41,337 bases of DNA. Source: Peptoniphilus sp. (GTDB lineage: Bacteria; Bacillota; Clostridia; Tissierellales; Peptoniphilaceae). The notes under the pieces are model-generated. The model saw only the letters and a program-made list of their open reading frames with translations, was not told the origin of the DNA and did not search any database. A program made the position numbers and the translations under genes. This document shows positions 23,628 to 32,527 of this stretch, one piece after another; positions within the stretch are counted from its first letter, which is position 1; every line of letters begins with the position of its first letter. The DNA lies in assembly GCA_029983555.1 (NCBI GenBank), contig JASBZH010000006.1, positions 1 through 41,337 of the forward strand, in the 5' to 3' direction.

Positions 23628-25457
23628 TTATTTGTTCTTTTTAGATTTATATCTTTGTTGAGAATTTAAGATTTTCTTTCTAATTCTAAATTCTGTAGGA
23701 GTTACTTCGATTAACTCATCGTCTTCAATAAATTCAAGAGCTTCTTCTAAACTCATTTTTTTAACTGGTGAAAGTTTTAAGGCCTCGTCTGAACCTGACG
23801 CCCTTACATTAGACATCTTCTTTGCCTTAGTTACAGAAACTTCAATTTCAACTCCCTTTGGACTTTCTCCAACTACTTGTCCTTCGTATACTTCTTCGCC
23901 TGGTTTAACGAAAAGTGTTCCACGATCCTGTGCATTGTGCAATCCATAAGCAAGTGCAGTTCCTGTATCAAAAGAAACTATTGAAGCGTTGACCCTTCTT
24001 GGGATTTCTCCTTTGTAAGGCACATAGCCTTCGAAAATTGAATTTAAAATTCCACTTCCCTTAGTGTCTGTCATAAATTCTGTTCTGTATCCAATTAATC
24101 CTCTAGCAGGAATTACAAATTCGAGTCTTTGATATCCGCCATTTGGCTCTTGCATATTGACAAGTTCGCCCTTTCTTCTGCCTAATTTTTCAATTACTGA
24201 TCCAGCAAAAGTACTTTCGACATCGATTGTAACTCTCTCAGTAGGTTCTAATTTTTTGCCATTTTCATCATATTTAAATAAAACTTGTGGCTTAGAAACT
24301 TGGAATTCGTATCCTTCACGCCTCATGTTTTCAATTAAAACTGAAAGGTGAAGTTCGCCCCTTCCGCTCACTTTAAATGTTTCAGTGGAATCAGTTTCTT
24401 CAACTTTAAGTCCAACATCAGTTTGAAGTTCTTTAAATAATCTAGCTCTAATTTGTCTTGAAGTTAAAAACTTTCCAACTTTTCCAGCAAATGGAGAGTC
24501 ATTTACTTTAAACTCCATTGATATTGTTGGTTCAGAAATTTTTACGAATTCTAAAGGTTCAATGTCATCTACAGAACAAATAGTATCTCCAATATTTATA
24601 TCTTCAATTCCAGTTATAGCAACGATAGAGCCTGAATGAGCTTCCTCTACTTCAACTCTTTTTAATCCTTCAAATTCATAGAGCTGTGCAATTTTTACAT
24701 TTTCTTTAAAATCTGGTTTTTGTTTATTCACTCTAACCATTTGAGAATTTTCGTTGATTATACCCTGTTCAATCTTTCCAATTCCAATTCTTCCAATGTA
24801 GTCGTTGTAGTCAATTGTTGAAATTAAAAGTTTGAAAGGAAGGTCGTCTTTATTTTCTGGTGCTGGAATATATTTTAAAATTGTTTCAAAAAGTGGCTTC
24901 ATGGAAGTCTTTTCATCGTCTAAATCAAGTGAGGCAACTCCCTTTTTAGCTGATGCAAATACGAAAGGACAATCTAGAATATCTTCATCTGCTCCAAGTT
25001 CAATAAATAAATCTAGAACTTCGTCAACAACTGCTTCTGGACGGGCCTCTGGTCTGTCAACCTTGTTTATACATACAATTACTGGAAGGTTTAAATCAAA
25101 ACTTTTTTTCAAAACAAACTTAGTTTGTGGCATTGGTCCTTCAAAAGCATCTACTAGCAAAACTACTCCGTTTACCATTTTTAAAACACGTTCAACTTCT
25201 CCTCCAAAGTCGGCGTGTCCCGGTGTGTCTATGATATTAATTTTTGTGCCATTATAATTTACGGCAGTATTTTTGGAAAGTATAGTGATTCCTCTTTCCC
25301 TTTCAATATCATTTGAATCCATTACTCTCTCGCTTACTTGTTCGTTTTCTCTAAATACACCTGATTGTCTCAAAAGTGCATCGACAAGTGTAGTTTTGCC
25401 GTGGTCAACGTGAGCAATAATAGCAATATTTCTTATATCTTCTCTATCCAAATTCAT
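23628..25457 (-). CDS. typA: Translational GTPase TypA/BipA
   Basis: Ribosome-binding GTPase involved in assembly and stress adaptation. 609 residues, typical. G1 AHVDHGKTT (15-23), the RGITI switch (54-58), G3 DTPGHADF and G4 NKVD are all present, followed by EF-G-like domains and the TypA-specific C-terminal region with GRGELHL and RGLIGYRTEF. Start uncertain: GAGGG directly touches the ATG at 25457, leaving no spacing, while the TTG at codon 3 (25451) has ideal spacing and gives M-DREDIRN, like other TypA starts. It is first in an operon with cls, the YgjP-type gene and a small membrane protein. Confidence 0.96.
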   Translation of the reverse strand: MNLDREDIRNIAIIAHVDHGKTTLVDALLRQSGVFRENEQVSERVMDSNDIERERGITILSKNTAVNYNGTKINIIDTPGHADFGGEVERVLKMVNGVVLLVDAFEGPMPQTKFVLKKSFDLNLPVIVCINKVDRPEARPEAVVDEVLDLFIELGADEDILDCPFVFASAKKGVASLDLDDEKTSMKPLFETILKYIPAPENKDDLPFKLLISTIDYNDYIGRIGIGKIEQGIINENSQMVRVNKQKPDFKENVKIAQLYEFEGLKRVEVEEAHSGSIVAITGIEDINIGDTICSVDDIEPLEFVKISEPTISMEFKVNDSPFAGKVGKFLTSRQIRARLFKELQTDVGLKVEETDSTETFKVSGRGELHLSVLIENMRREGYEFQVSKPQVLFKYDENGKKLEPTERVTIDVESTFAGSVIEKLGRRKGELVNMQEPNGGYQRLEFVIPARGLIGYRTEFMTDTKGSGILNSIFEGYVPYKGEIPRRVNASIVSFDTGTALAYGLHNAQDRGTLFVKPGEEVYEGQVVGESPKGVEIEVSVTKAKKMSNVRASGSDEALKLSPVKKMSLEEALEFIEDDELIEVTPTEFRIRKKILNSQQRYKSKKNK

Positions 25458-25508
25458 CCCTCTTCTTCTATTAACCTAATTTTAACCTGTATTCTATTTT
25501 AATATTTA

Positions 25509-25540
25509 AATAAAAAAAGTGCAATAGACTTGCACTTTAA
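25509..25540 (-). terminator. Terminator after the dehydratase-activator fusion gene
   Basis: Minus strand AAAGTGCAA, loop GTCTA, TTGCACTTT and a T run. It lies about 20 bases after the stop at 25560. Confidence 0.92.
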
Positions 25541-25559
25541 TGGATATATTTTTTATAAA

Positions 25560-27194
25560 TTATTCAAAAGCAAATAGAGCTGCGCCTAAAGCTCCACATA
25601 TTTGTGCCTCTTTTGGCACATATATCTTCTCCTTAAGATTATCTTCTAAAGCTTTTACCACTCCAAGATTGTTTGAAACTCCCCCAGTCATAATATACGG
25701 ACTCTTTCCCTTTGATCTCTTTACAAGAGATGTTGTCTTTGATGCAATAGACTGATTTAATCCATTTATTATATCAGAGACTTCAGTATTATCTGCAATT
25801 AAAGAAACGACTTCTGACTCTGCAAAAACTGTGCAAGTATTTGAAATAGTCACGGGTTTTTTCCATTCTAAACCGAGCCTACTCATTTCTTGTAAACTTA
25901 ATCCCAATGTCTTTGCCATCATTTCTAAAAATCTTCCTGTTCCAGCGGCACACTTGTCATTCATTACAAAATTAATTATATCTCCCGAATCGTCAAGGGA
26001 AATAACTTTTGAATCTTGTCCACCAATATCAATTACTGTCCTCGCCTCTTTATATAAATACCTCGCGCCCTTAGCGTGACAACTAATTTCTGTGACCGAA
26101 GAGTTTGAAATATCTAGATTATCTCTTCCATAACCAGTTGTTATTACATCACTTATATCTTCTCTTTTAAGGCCTGCATTTTTTAGTGCCTCTTTTAGAG
26201 CATCTTCTCCACTTCTTTTCGAACCTTTACCAGTGGATATTATGGAAAATCCAACGATTTTTTTATTTTTATCTAGTATTACTGCATTTGTACTAGATGA
26301 TCCAGAATCTATTCCACACACATATTTTTTATCATCAGAAGATTTTTTAGTTTTTAATGAAAATGGATTTATCAATTCTGAAAATGCCTCCAATCTTGTT
26401 CGAATTTGTCCTTCACTCTCGGAACTTGCATCCGTCTCTATTTTTAATATCTGCGACTTATCATTGGACTTAGATTTATATTTAAAACCGTAATAGTCAC
26501 AAAATTTCATAGTATGAAAAACTGTGCCGATACTCTTTGGATCATCTTCTCTCTCAAACTGCATCCTCATGCAAGGACTTTTTTGTTGTAAAAGAGAAAA
26601 CGCATAGTCAGTCATAAAGTCACTTCCATCTTGTTTTAAAATTTCTCTATTTCCCGTACAAGTGTCATCTTCTACAGGAAGTCCCGTAATCTTTTCTATT
26701 TTATCTTTTAAATTTAGACTTCCGTGAGCTCCCGTTAAAATTATTCGTTTCTCATCTATTTTGCTATTTTCAAATTCATAAACTTCTGATTGCCAAATTT
26801 TTCTCGCCTTATTTTCGTCAAACTCTCTTTTTGTATATTCCTCAAGATAATTATTTAGTCTTAGAAGTTCTCTTTTCATCTGTCCTATTTCGGCAGCTCC
26901 CTTTTTGTGAGGAAGATACATGAGAAATAAAAAGTCCATTTTCTTTTTCTTTGCTAATATGTCATATATTCTCCTGCAAACATCACAACAGTCGACGAGA
27001 AAAACACTCTTTATATCCTTTTCAAATATCTCCTCAAGAACTGCCCTTCCATATCCACAAAGATTTGGATGACACATTGACTTACAATTATTTGACGCGC
27101 CAAGTTTTGGATCAAACTTTACCATTTCTAAGTCATAGCTTTTAATAAGTTCAATTGGAGTATATTTACAAACATAAAATATTTTATTTTCCAT
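25560..27194 (-). CDS. Fusion of a 2-hydroxyacyl-CoA-dehydratase-like subunit and an HgdC-type ATPase
   Basis: 544 residues. Residues 1-278 are an HgdB/YjiM-like domain: YTPIELI near the start, NLCGYGRAVLE (Cys46), VDCCDVCRR (Cys69/70/73), DDTCTGNRE (177-184), SPCMRM, HTMKFCDYYGF (Cys232) and ETDASSESEGQIRTRLEAF. A short lysine/serine linker (279-290) leads to a complete activator domain: GIDSGSSSTN (294-303), VIDIGGQDSK, NDKCAAGTGRF (Cys415), TCTVFAESEV (Cys454) and TGGVSNN. In known systems the ATP-driven activator is a separate protein. Here reductase and dehydratase-like chain are one polypeptide. The start overlaps the upstream partner gene by 11 bases. The overall role, ATP-driven low-potential reduction, is inferred; the substrate is unknown. 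A relative of the double-cubane-cluster reductases is possible. Confidence 0.9.
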   Translation of the reverse strand: MENKIFYVCKYTPIELIKSYDLEMVKFDPKLGASNNCKSMCHPNLCGYGRAVLEEIFEKDIKSVFLVDCCDVCRRIYDILAKKKKMDFLFLMYLPHKKGAAEIGQMKRELLRLNNYLEEYTKREFDENKARKIWQSEVYEFENSKIDEKRIILTGAHGSLNLKDKIEKITGLPVEDDTCTGNREILKQDGSDFMTDYAFSLLQQKSPCMRMQFEREDDPKSIGTVFHTMKFCDYYGFKYKSKSNDKSQILKIETDASSESEGQIRTRLEAFSELINPFSLKTKKSSDDKKYVCGIDSGSSSTNAVILDKNKKIVGFSIISTGKGSKRSGEDALKEALKNAGLKREDISDVITTGYGRDNLDISNSSVTEISCHAKGARYLYKEARTVIDIGGQDSKVISLDDSGDIINFVMNDKCAAGTGRFLEMMAKTLGLSLQEMSRLGLEWKKPVTISNTCTVFAESEVVSLIADNTEVSDIINGLNQSIASKTTSLVKRSKGKSPYIMTGGVSNNLGVVKALEDNLKEKIYVPKEAQICGALGAALFAFE

Positions 27195-28458
27195 ACTTCT
27201 TTTTCTCTAACACCTCGATAAAAGCGTTAAGTCTAGTAGAAACCTGCCCGTCAGATGAATTTCTTCTATCCACGCAGTCTCCATCCAAAACTAAAACGGG
27301 TATGTCGTCATTTTCAAAACTGTCTTTAAAGAGTTGCGATAGACCCATAGTCTGTTTGCATCCCCATTGACAAAAACAAATTGCACCATCGACATTTAAT
27401 TTTTTTGCCATTTCCAGTGCACTTTTTACCCTTAACTCTCCAGTATTCCAATTGCTATAAATTAGTCTCTTTGCCATGCTCTCGTAGGGCTTATTGTAAT
27501 CCAAATCTACAAAATCTTCAAAATTCATATCGCAGGCAATTATCTGAACTTTATCATTAAAATTAAACAGCTCTCTTACCGGTTTTTGCCATGACGGAAC
27601 AATGTGTAGCCACAAAATTTTTATTCCATCAAAATCATCTGCATCTTTAAAATCATCTAAAAGAGTCTTAGCATAGTCATAACACATCTCTGTTCCAAGG
27701 CCGTTATGCACAAAATATGTCTCGTACATCTCGCTTGTTACATCACTTGGCAGGTATTTATTTTCTTTTTCAACAAGAATTTTTTTAAAAATATCAATTG
27801 TATCTTGTGATCTCTTAACAGTTTTCTTTAGCTTTTCTTCATCTAACTTTTTACCTGTTAAATCTTCCAAAAATTTTACCACTTCTCTTAACTGATCTGC
27901 GACATATAAAACTGAGTCCTCTGACTGCTCATTTGGAACTTCAAGGTAGTAATTTGGAACTTCAAAATGAGAAGATAATTCCTTAAAAGTCAAATTGTTG
28001 GCATCGCAAATATATGAAGTGTTGATTATGGCTTTTGGAGTTTCTATAAGATTTAAATAACTAGCTCCCAAAAGGGCCTTGTGAAAAGAACAGTAGGTTT
28101 CAGATATTCCCTCTCTTTCTGCCTCTTCAAGAAATATATTTTCACAATAACTTCCATTTAAAAAGCTAGAGAAAAGTTCTGCACACATTGGAACAACATC
28201 CATAGCCTCTAAAATTTCACACGGCATAAATATATTTACAAGGACAACTTCATAAGGATTTTTAAGCGCCCTTTGAACTACATTATTTACATAAACTGCT
28301 GCCTTTCTCTTAGATTGCGGCAAGTTTTTATTTGGAAAGTATTTTAACTTTTTACCAAAGAGATTGTATCCAAGTAGAAGCCTATCTCTCGCCTTTTTGG
28401 GAGAAGTCTCAACTAATTTTTCTATATATTTTCCAAAATCCTCTGTGGATTTTATCAT
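27184..28458 (-). CDS. 2-hydroxyacyl-CoA-dehydratase-family subunit (partner of the fusion protein)
   Basis: 424 residues in the HgdA/HgdB family. Landmarks are NIFMPCEILEAMDVVPM (75-91, Cys80), the YCSFHK motif (Cys123), TSYICDANN (Cys151), CFCQWGCKQTMG (Cys361/363/367) and LDGDCVDRRNSSDGQVSTRL (391-410). The three cluster-ligand regions are intact and there are extra cysteines around them. It would pair with the dehydratase-like domain of the following gene, whose start it overlaps. It follows hisS by nine bases. It differs clearly from HgdA and HgdB of this window, so it is not a duplicate. No CoA-transferase or dehydrogenase lies beside it, so a CoA-ester substrate is not indicated. Confidence 0.88.
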   Translation of the reverse strand: MIKSTEDFGKYIEKLVETSPKKARDRLLLGYNLFGKKLKYFPNKNLPQSKRKAAVYVNNVVQRALKNPYEVVLVNIFMPCEILEAMDVVPMCAELFSSFLNGSYCENIFLEEAEREGISETYCSFHKALLGASYLNLIETPKAIINTSYICDANNLTFKELSSHFEVPNYYLEVPNEQSEDSVLYVADQLREVVKFLEDLTGKKLDEEKLKKTVKRSQDTIDIFKKILVEKENKYLPSDVTSEMYETYFVHNGLGTEMCYDYAKTLLDDFKDADDFDGIKILWLHIVPSWQKPVRELFNFNDKVQIIACDMNFEDFVDLDYNKPYESMAKRLIYSNWNTGELRVKSALEMAKKLNVDGAICFCQWGCKQTMGLSQLFKDSFENDDIPVLVLDGDCVDRRNSSDGQVSTRLNAFIEVLEKKKYGK

Positions 28459-28467
28459 TATATTTCA

Positions 28468-29775
28468 TTACCCCTTGAATTTTTCAACTAGTTCGTCAAA
28501 AGTTATTTCGACTTGTTCGCCACTTTTCATATTCTTTAGAGAATATGCTCTATTTTTAATTTCATTTTCGCCAACTACAATTACATAAGGAACTGCAGTT
28601 TGGTCTGCAAATTTAAATTTCTTTTTAAGTTTAGCAAACTCTGTATAAATATCAACTCTAACTTTCTTTTCTCTTAGTTCAGATACGAGTTTAATTCCCT
28701 CTGAGATGCAGTCGTCCATTGGAATAATGAGTAAATCAAATAGAGATTTATTTTCACTCTCTATTATTTTGGCCTCATTTAATTGATAAAATAGTCTGGA
28801 TAGTCCAATTGAAATTCCAACTCCAGGAAGAACCATGTCAGTGTAATTGCTCGCCAAGTTGTCGTATCTTCCGCCAGAGCAAACAGATCCTATTTCAGGA
28901 TATTTATCTAGAGTTGTCTCATAAACTGTTCCAGTATAATAATCTAGACCTCGAGCGATTTTAAGATCAATTTTATAAGATTCTTCGTCTATGCCAAAAT
29001 CCCTAATATATCCAATTACTTCAGTTATTTCACTTAATCCAGTTTTAAAAATTTCATCTTCAATACTTAAATCTCTAAGAGACTCGATAACTTCATCGAC
29101 ACTTCCGTCAATTTTTATAAATTCGATAATTTTTTTTGCAGATTCTTCGTCAATTCCACTTGCAACTAATTCTTCAATTACAGCTTCTTCGCCAATTTTT
29201 TCCAACTTGTCGACTGCGCGAAGAGCATCAGTTGAATCCTCGATATTTAGAGAAGAGAAAAATCCCTTTAAAATTTTTCTATTATTTATGTGAATTGTAA
29301 AATCGCTAAATCCCAAATCTTTAAAAGTGTGGAAAATAACAACTGGAATCTCAGCGTCATTTACAAGGGAGAGTTCACCATTTCCAATTGTGTCAATATC
29401 GCATTGATAAAACTCTCTAAATCTTCCCTTTTGAGCTTTTTCACCTCTATATACTTTTCCAATTTGATATCTCTTAAAAGGAAAGGAGAGTTCATTAAAG
29501 TGTTCAACTGTGTATCTAGCAAGTGGAACTGTAAGATCAAATCTAAGACTCATATCAGTCGAACCTTTTTCAAATCTATAGATTTGCTTTTCAGTTTCTC
29601 CACCACCTTTTGCTAGGAGCACTTCTGATTTTTCAATTACCGGCGTATCTATTGGAAGGAAACCATGTTTTTCATAATTCTCTTTTATAATGTCTCTTAT
29701 CTCGTTAAAGAGGATTTGATCTTGTGGCAACAATTCCATAAAACCTGGAAGAGTTGAGGGTTTCACTATACTCAT
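28468..29775 (-). CDS. hisS: Histidyl-tRNA synthetase
   Basis: Class II synthetase charging tRNA-His. 435 residues. Motif 2 region includes RFDLTVPLARY and the RGEKAQKGRFREFYQCDID segment. The histidine-site motifs ARGLDYYTGTVYE and SVCSGGRYDNL are intact, and the C-terminal anticodon-binding domain (about 330-435) is complete. The ATG at 29775 has AGGAGT upstream. It is first gene of a transcript that continues into the two dehydratase-like genes with only nine bases between. I see no T-box leader. Confidence 0.97.
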   Translation of the reverse strand: MSIVKPSTLPGFMELLPQDQILFNEIRDIIKENYEKHGFLPIDTPVIEKSEVLLAKGGGETEKQIYRFEKGSTDMSLRFDLTVPLARYTVEHFNELSFPFKRYQIGKVYRGEKAQKGRFREFYQCDIDTIGNGELSLVNDAEIPVVIFHTFKDLGFSDFTIHINNRKILKGFFSSLNIEDSTDALRAVDKLEKIGEEAVIEELVASGIDEESAKKIIEFIKIDGSVDEVIESLRDLSIEDEIFKTGLSEITEVIGYIRDFGIDEESYKIDLKIARGLDYYTGTVYETTLDKYPEIGSVCSGGRYDNLASNYTDMVLPGVGISIGLSRLFYQLNEAKIIESENKSLFDLLIIPMDDCISEGIKLVSELREKKVRVDIYTEFAKLKKKFKFADQTAVPYVIVVGENEIKNRAYSLKNMKSGEQVEITFDELVEKFKG

Positions 29776-29798
29776 ATTATCACTCCTATTAATATTTT

Positions 29799-29821
29799 TA
29801 TGTTAATAGTATTTTAACATA
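29799..29821 (-). promoter_or_regulatory. hisS promoter with overlapping inverted repeat
   Basis: TATGTTAA (29799-29806) and TTAACATA (29814-29821) form a perfect 8-7-8 inverted repeat. On the minus strand one arm contains TGTTAAAAT, an extended -10 element (29811-29819). The repeat covers the -10, as a repressor operator would, but could also be a leader hairpin. Confidence 0.4.
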
Positions 29822-29949
29822 AGTAATTGATATTTTCATACTTTTATTTATTATCTGATGAAAGTAAAATGTAAATATTTAAATAAATTATTATTATTTA
29901 TTTTTTAAAATTTATATTTATTTAAATTTAGAGCATAAATTTTACACTG

Positions 29950-29958
29950 TGATATAAT
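29950..29958 (+). promoter_or_regulatory. Extended -10 promoter of the ATP-grasp gene
   Basis: TGATATAAT (TGn plus TATAAT at 29953-29958). No convincing -35 hexamer. It lies 70 bases before the ATG at 30028, divergent from hisS. Confidence 0.6.
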
Positions 29959-30027
29959 ATGTATAGTAATTATCTACTAATTTAATCGATTGAAACTTTT
30001 AAACTTTATAAGAAAAGAAGGCTTTTT

Positions 30028-31011
30028 ATGTATCATGTAGGAATAGTTTATAATGACAGGGATGATCACAATCAAAGTGATAATTATATGACATCCGAGA
30101 AGGGAAATTTAAACGAAATTGCAGATGCAAATGAAGTTAAACAGGCTCTTGAAGAAAAAGGACATAGAGTCAGTCTAATTAAAATGAGTAAGAATATTTT
30201 GACAGATATTTCAAAAGATAAATCTATCGACTGTCTTTTAAATTTATGCTGCGGCATTACAAAATCAAAAGAACAGGCCAATATCATTTCTCTATTTGAA
30301 CTTACGGGAATCCCCTTTGTAGGATCGTCTGCCTTTGTACAAGAAATTGGTCTAAACAAATCTTTTACAAAACACATTTTCGATGCATATGACATACCAA
30401 ATGCGAAATTTCAAGTTTTTACATCTGAAAATCAAAAATTAAATAATAATCTAGAGTTCCCGCTAATGGTTAAACCTGAAAGCGAATCATCTTCTGTGGG
30501 AATAACTAAAGATAGTATAGTTAGAGATAAAGATGAGCTCAAAAAAAGAATCAAGTACGTTCTCGATAATTTTAACCAAAACGCACTAGTTGAAGAATTT
30601 TTACCAGGCCGCGAATTTACCGTATCTGTAATTGGCACAGATGAGCCAAAAGTTCTTCCAGTACTTGAAATTATCTTTATAGACGATAAGGATGACCAAA
30701 TTCAGTCAAGAAAAATTAAAGAAGAAAACAAAATAAAAAGAGTTGCACCTGCAGATCTTCCAGAAGATGTGACTAGAAAAATCAAAGAAAACGCACTAAA
30801 GGTGTATAAAATTTTCGGCTGCTCTTCATATATAAGAATTGATATAAAGATGGACAAAGATGACAACCCAGATTTTATCGAACTAAATACTCTTCCTGGT
30901 CTTTTTAAAGAAAAATCAGACGTTCCATTTATCGCAGATAAATATGGAATGAACTACGGAGATCTATTGGACTTTTTAGTTAAAGATGCCGTTAAAAACT
31001 TTAAAGAGTAA
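30028..31011 (+). CDS. Divergent D-alanine-D-alanine-ligase-like ATP-grasp protein
   Basis: 327 residues with an ATP-grasp fold. The central lid region FPLMVKPESESSSVGITK (about 145-162), LVEEFLPGREFTVSVIG, and the metal/ATP site YIRIDIKMDKDDNPDFIELNTLPG near 273-297 follow the Ddl plan, including the final E-x-N. The N-terminal domain lacks the Ddl opening (GGxSxEHxVS) and instead reads YNDRDDHNQSDNYMTSEKG, and the usual HGxxGEDGxxQ motif is replaced by NLCCGITKSKEQAN. So it probably ligates something other than D-Ala-D-Ala, or only shares ancestry. It stands alone on the plus strand with an AAGAAGG ribosome site. Confidence 0.8.
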   Translation: MYHVGIVYNDRDDHNQSDNYMTSEKGNLNEIADANEVKQALEEKGHRVSLIKMSKNILTDISKDKSIDCLLNLCCGITKSKEQANIISLFELTGIPFVGSSAFVQEIGLNKSFTKHIFDAYDIPNAKFQVFTSENQKLNNNLEFPLMVKPESESSSVGITKDSIVRDKDELKKRIKYVLDNFNQNALVEEFLPGREFTVSVIGTDEPKVLPVLEIIFIDDKDDQIQSRKIKEENKIKRVAPADLPEDVTRKIKENALKVYKIFGCSSYIRIDIKMDKDDNPDFIELNTLPGLFKEKSDVPFIADKYGMNYGDLLDFLVKDAVKNFKE

Positions 31012-31141
31012 TTAATTCTAAGACTTAAAAATATTTCTAGATATTTATAAAAACTAAACCATTTATAGCGAGATAAAAGTACAAAACCTCTGTAACTCTC
31101 TACTTTATGCTAAAAAAATTTTTTCTAAATAATTATTTTTC

Positions 31142-31171
31142 TTGATACTTTTTATCAAAAAATGGTAAAGT
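31142..31171 (+). promoter_or_regulatory. Promoter of gltS
   Basis: TTGATA (31142-31147), 18 bases, TAAAGT (31166-31171). The predicted start is near 31178, so the symmetric element at 31180-31224 would lie in the leader RNA. Confidence 0.5.
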
Positions 31172-31179
31172 ATATGTGT

Positions 31180-31224
31180 AGGTAAATTTTGCAATAATAA
31201 AGTTTATTACTCATATATTTACCT
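31180..31224. promoter_or_regulatory. 45-bp nested symmetric element in the gltS leader
   Basis: Outer arms AGGTAAAT (31180-31187) and ATTTACCT (31217-31224) and inner arms TAATAAA (31195-31201) and TTTATTA (31203-31209) share one centre at 31202, with equal seven-base gaps on each side. It could fold as an RNA hairpin or be a double operator. Confidence 0.5.
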
Positions 31225-31258
31225 TAAATTACAATTTATTTTCACAGGGGGAAGAAAA

Positions 31259-32500
31259 ATGGAAAGAATTACAGTTGAGTTTGGAATGTTTGAAACTCTA
31301 TTTTTGGCTGTAATAGGAATCTACCTTGGGGATTTCTTGAGAGATAAGTTTCCAGTTTTAAAGAAGTACTGTTTGCCAGCTCCAGTTGTTGGCGGAACTT
31401 TAATCTCAATATTTACTATGATTTTATATTATGCAAATATCTTAGAACCAAGTTTTGATTTCAAGACAGTCAACACTTTATTTTATTGTTTGTTTTTTGC
31501 AGCTAGTGGTACTGCAGCAAGTATGACGCTACTTAAAAAGGGTGGCAAGCTCGTTGCTATATTCGTAGTTCTTGCAGCAATTTTATCTATACTGCAAAAC
31601 TCAGTGGCACTTGGTGTAGGAAAACTTCTTGATGTAAATCCACTCATCTCAATGATGACAGGTTCAATTCCACTTTCTGGTGGACACGGAAATGCTGCAA
31701 GTTTTGCACCAATGGCAATTAATAAGCTCGGCGCTCCTAAAGCTGCAATGGAAGTAGCTATTGCTTCTGCAACTTTTGGACTTATCGTAGGTTCTCTACT
31801 TGGCGGACCTTTTGGAAATTTCGTAATAAAAAAACACGATCTAGAGGGCGATTTAGTTCAAATTAAAGACATGTCCTTAAATGAAAAGGCAACAGAAATT
31901 TTTGTCAACAGATCAAATGTCATGTCTGCAGTTTTACTTTTGGTTACAGCTTGTGGAATTGGTCAAGTTATATTTTTAATTTTAGAACATTACTTGGCAC
32001 CTCGCGGAATTACAATTCCAATTCACGTATGCGCAATGATGGGCGGTATTTTAGTAAGACTTTATTTAGACAAAAAGAATAAATCCGATGAGGCACTTAT
32101 CGAATCTCTAGATATTATCGGAGATTTCTCCCTTGCCCTTTTCGTTTCTATGTCAATTGTAACAATGCAGTTGTGGCAACTAGCAGGACTTGGACTAAGC
32201 CTTGTAATTTTACTAGTAGCACAAATCATATTGATACTTCTATTTGTCTACCTAATAACATTTAGGTTCCTAGGAAAAGACTACGACGCCGCAGTTATGG
32301 CTGTCGGTCACTTGGGATTTGGTACAGGTGCTGTTCCAGTATCAATGACTACAATGAAAACAGTTTGTGACAAGTATAGATTTTCACAAATAGCATTTTT
32401 TGTAGTTCCTGTAATCGGAGGTTTTATAAACAACTTGACCAATGCTTTTATAATAACAACATTCTTAAATATAGCAGCAAAAATGGCTGTTGGATTTTAA
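31259..32500 (+). CDS. gltS: Sodium/glutamate symporter
   Basis: 413-residue membrane transporter taking up glutamate with Na+. About eleven hydrophobic segments in two inverted halves. YCLPAPVVGGTLIS (37-50) and GSIPLSGGHGNAASF near 135-149 are GltS hallmarks of the first half; the second-half counterpart is AVGHLGFGTGAVPVSMTTM. AGGGGGAAG is the ribosome site before the ATG at 31259. It is single-gene on its transcript, ended by a 14-bp perfect terminator. It supplies the substrate of the hgd/gct/gcd pathway and consumes the sodium gradient made by GcdB. Confidence 0.95.
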   Translation: MERITVEFGMFETLFLAVIGIYLGDFLRDKFPVLKKYCLPAPVVGGTLISIFTMILYYANILEPSFDFKTVNTLFYCLFFAASGTAASMTLLKKGGKLVAIFVVLAAILSILQNSVALGVGKLLDVNPLISMMTGSIPLSGGHGNAASFAPMAINKLGAPKAAMEVAIASATFGLIVGSLLGGPFGNFVIKKHDLEGDLVQIKDMSLNEKATEIFVNRSNVMSAVLLLVTACGIGQVIFLILEHYLAPRGITIPIHVCAMMGGILVRLYLDKKNKSDEALIESLDIIGDFSLALFVSMSIVTMQLWQLAGLGLSLVILLVAQIILILLFVYLITFRFLGKDYDAAVMAVGHLGFGTGAVPVSMTTMKTVCDKYRFSQIAFFVVPVIGGFINNLTNAFIITTFLNIAAKMAVGF

Positions 32501-32527
32501 AATTATTTAGTAAAATTTATAAATTTA

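Noticed and set aside
25560..27194. Fusion gene as an artefact of a missed stop between two genes
   Set aside because: The frame is continuous, the linker is a typical Lys/Ser-rich flexible stretch, and no ribosome site or start codon opens the activator domain on its own, so I treat the fusion as real.
29776..30027. T-box leader for hisS
   Set aside because: I see no T-box sequence, specifier stem or terminator/antiterminator pair in the 250-base gap.
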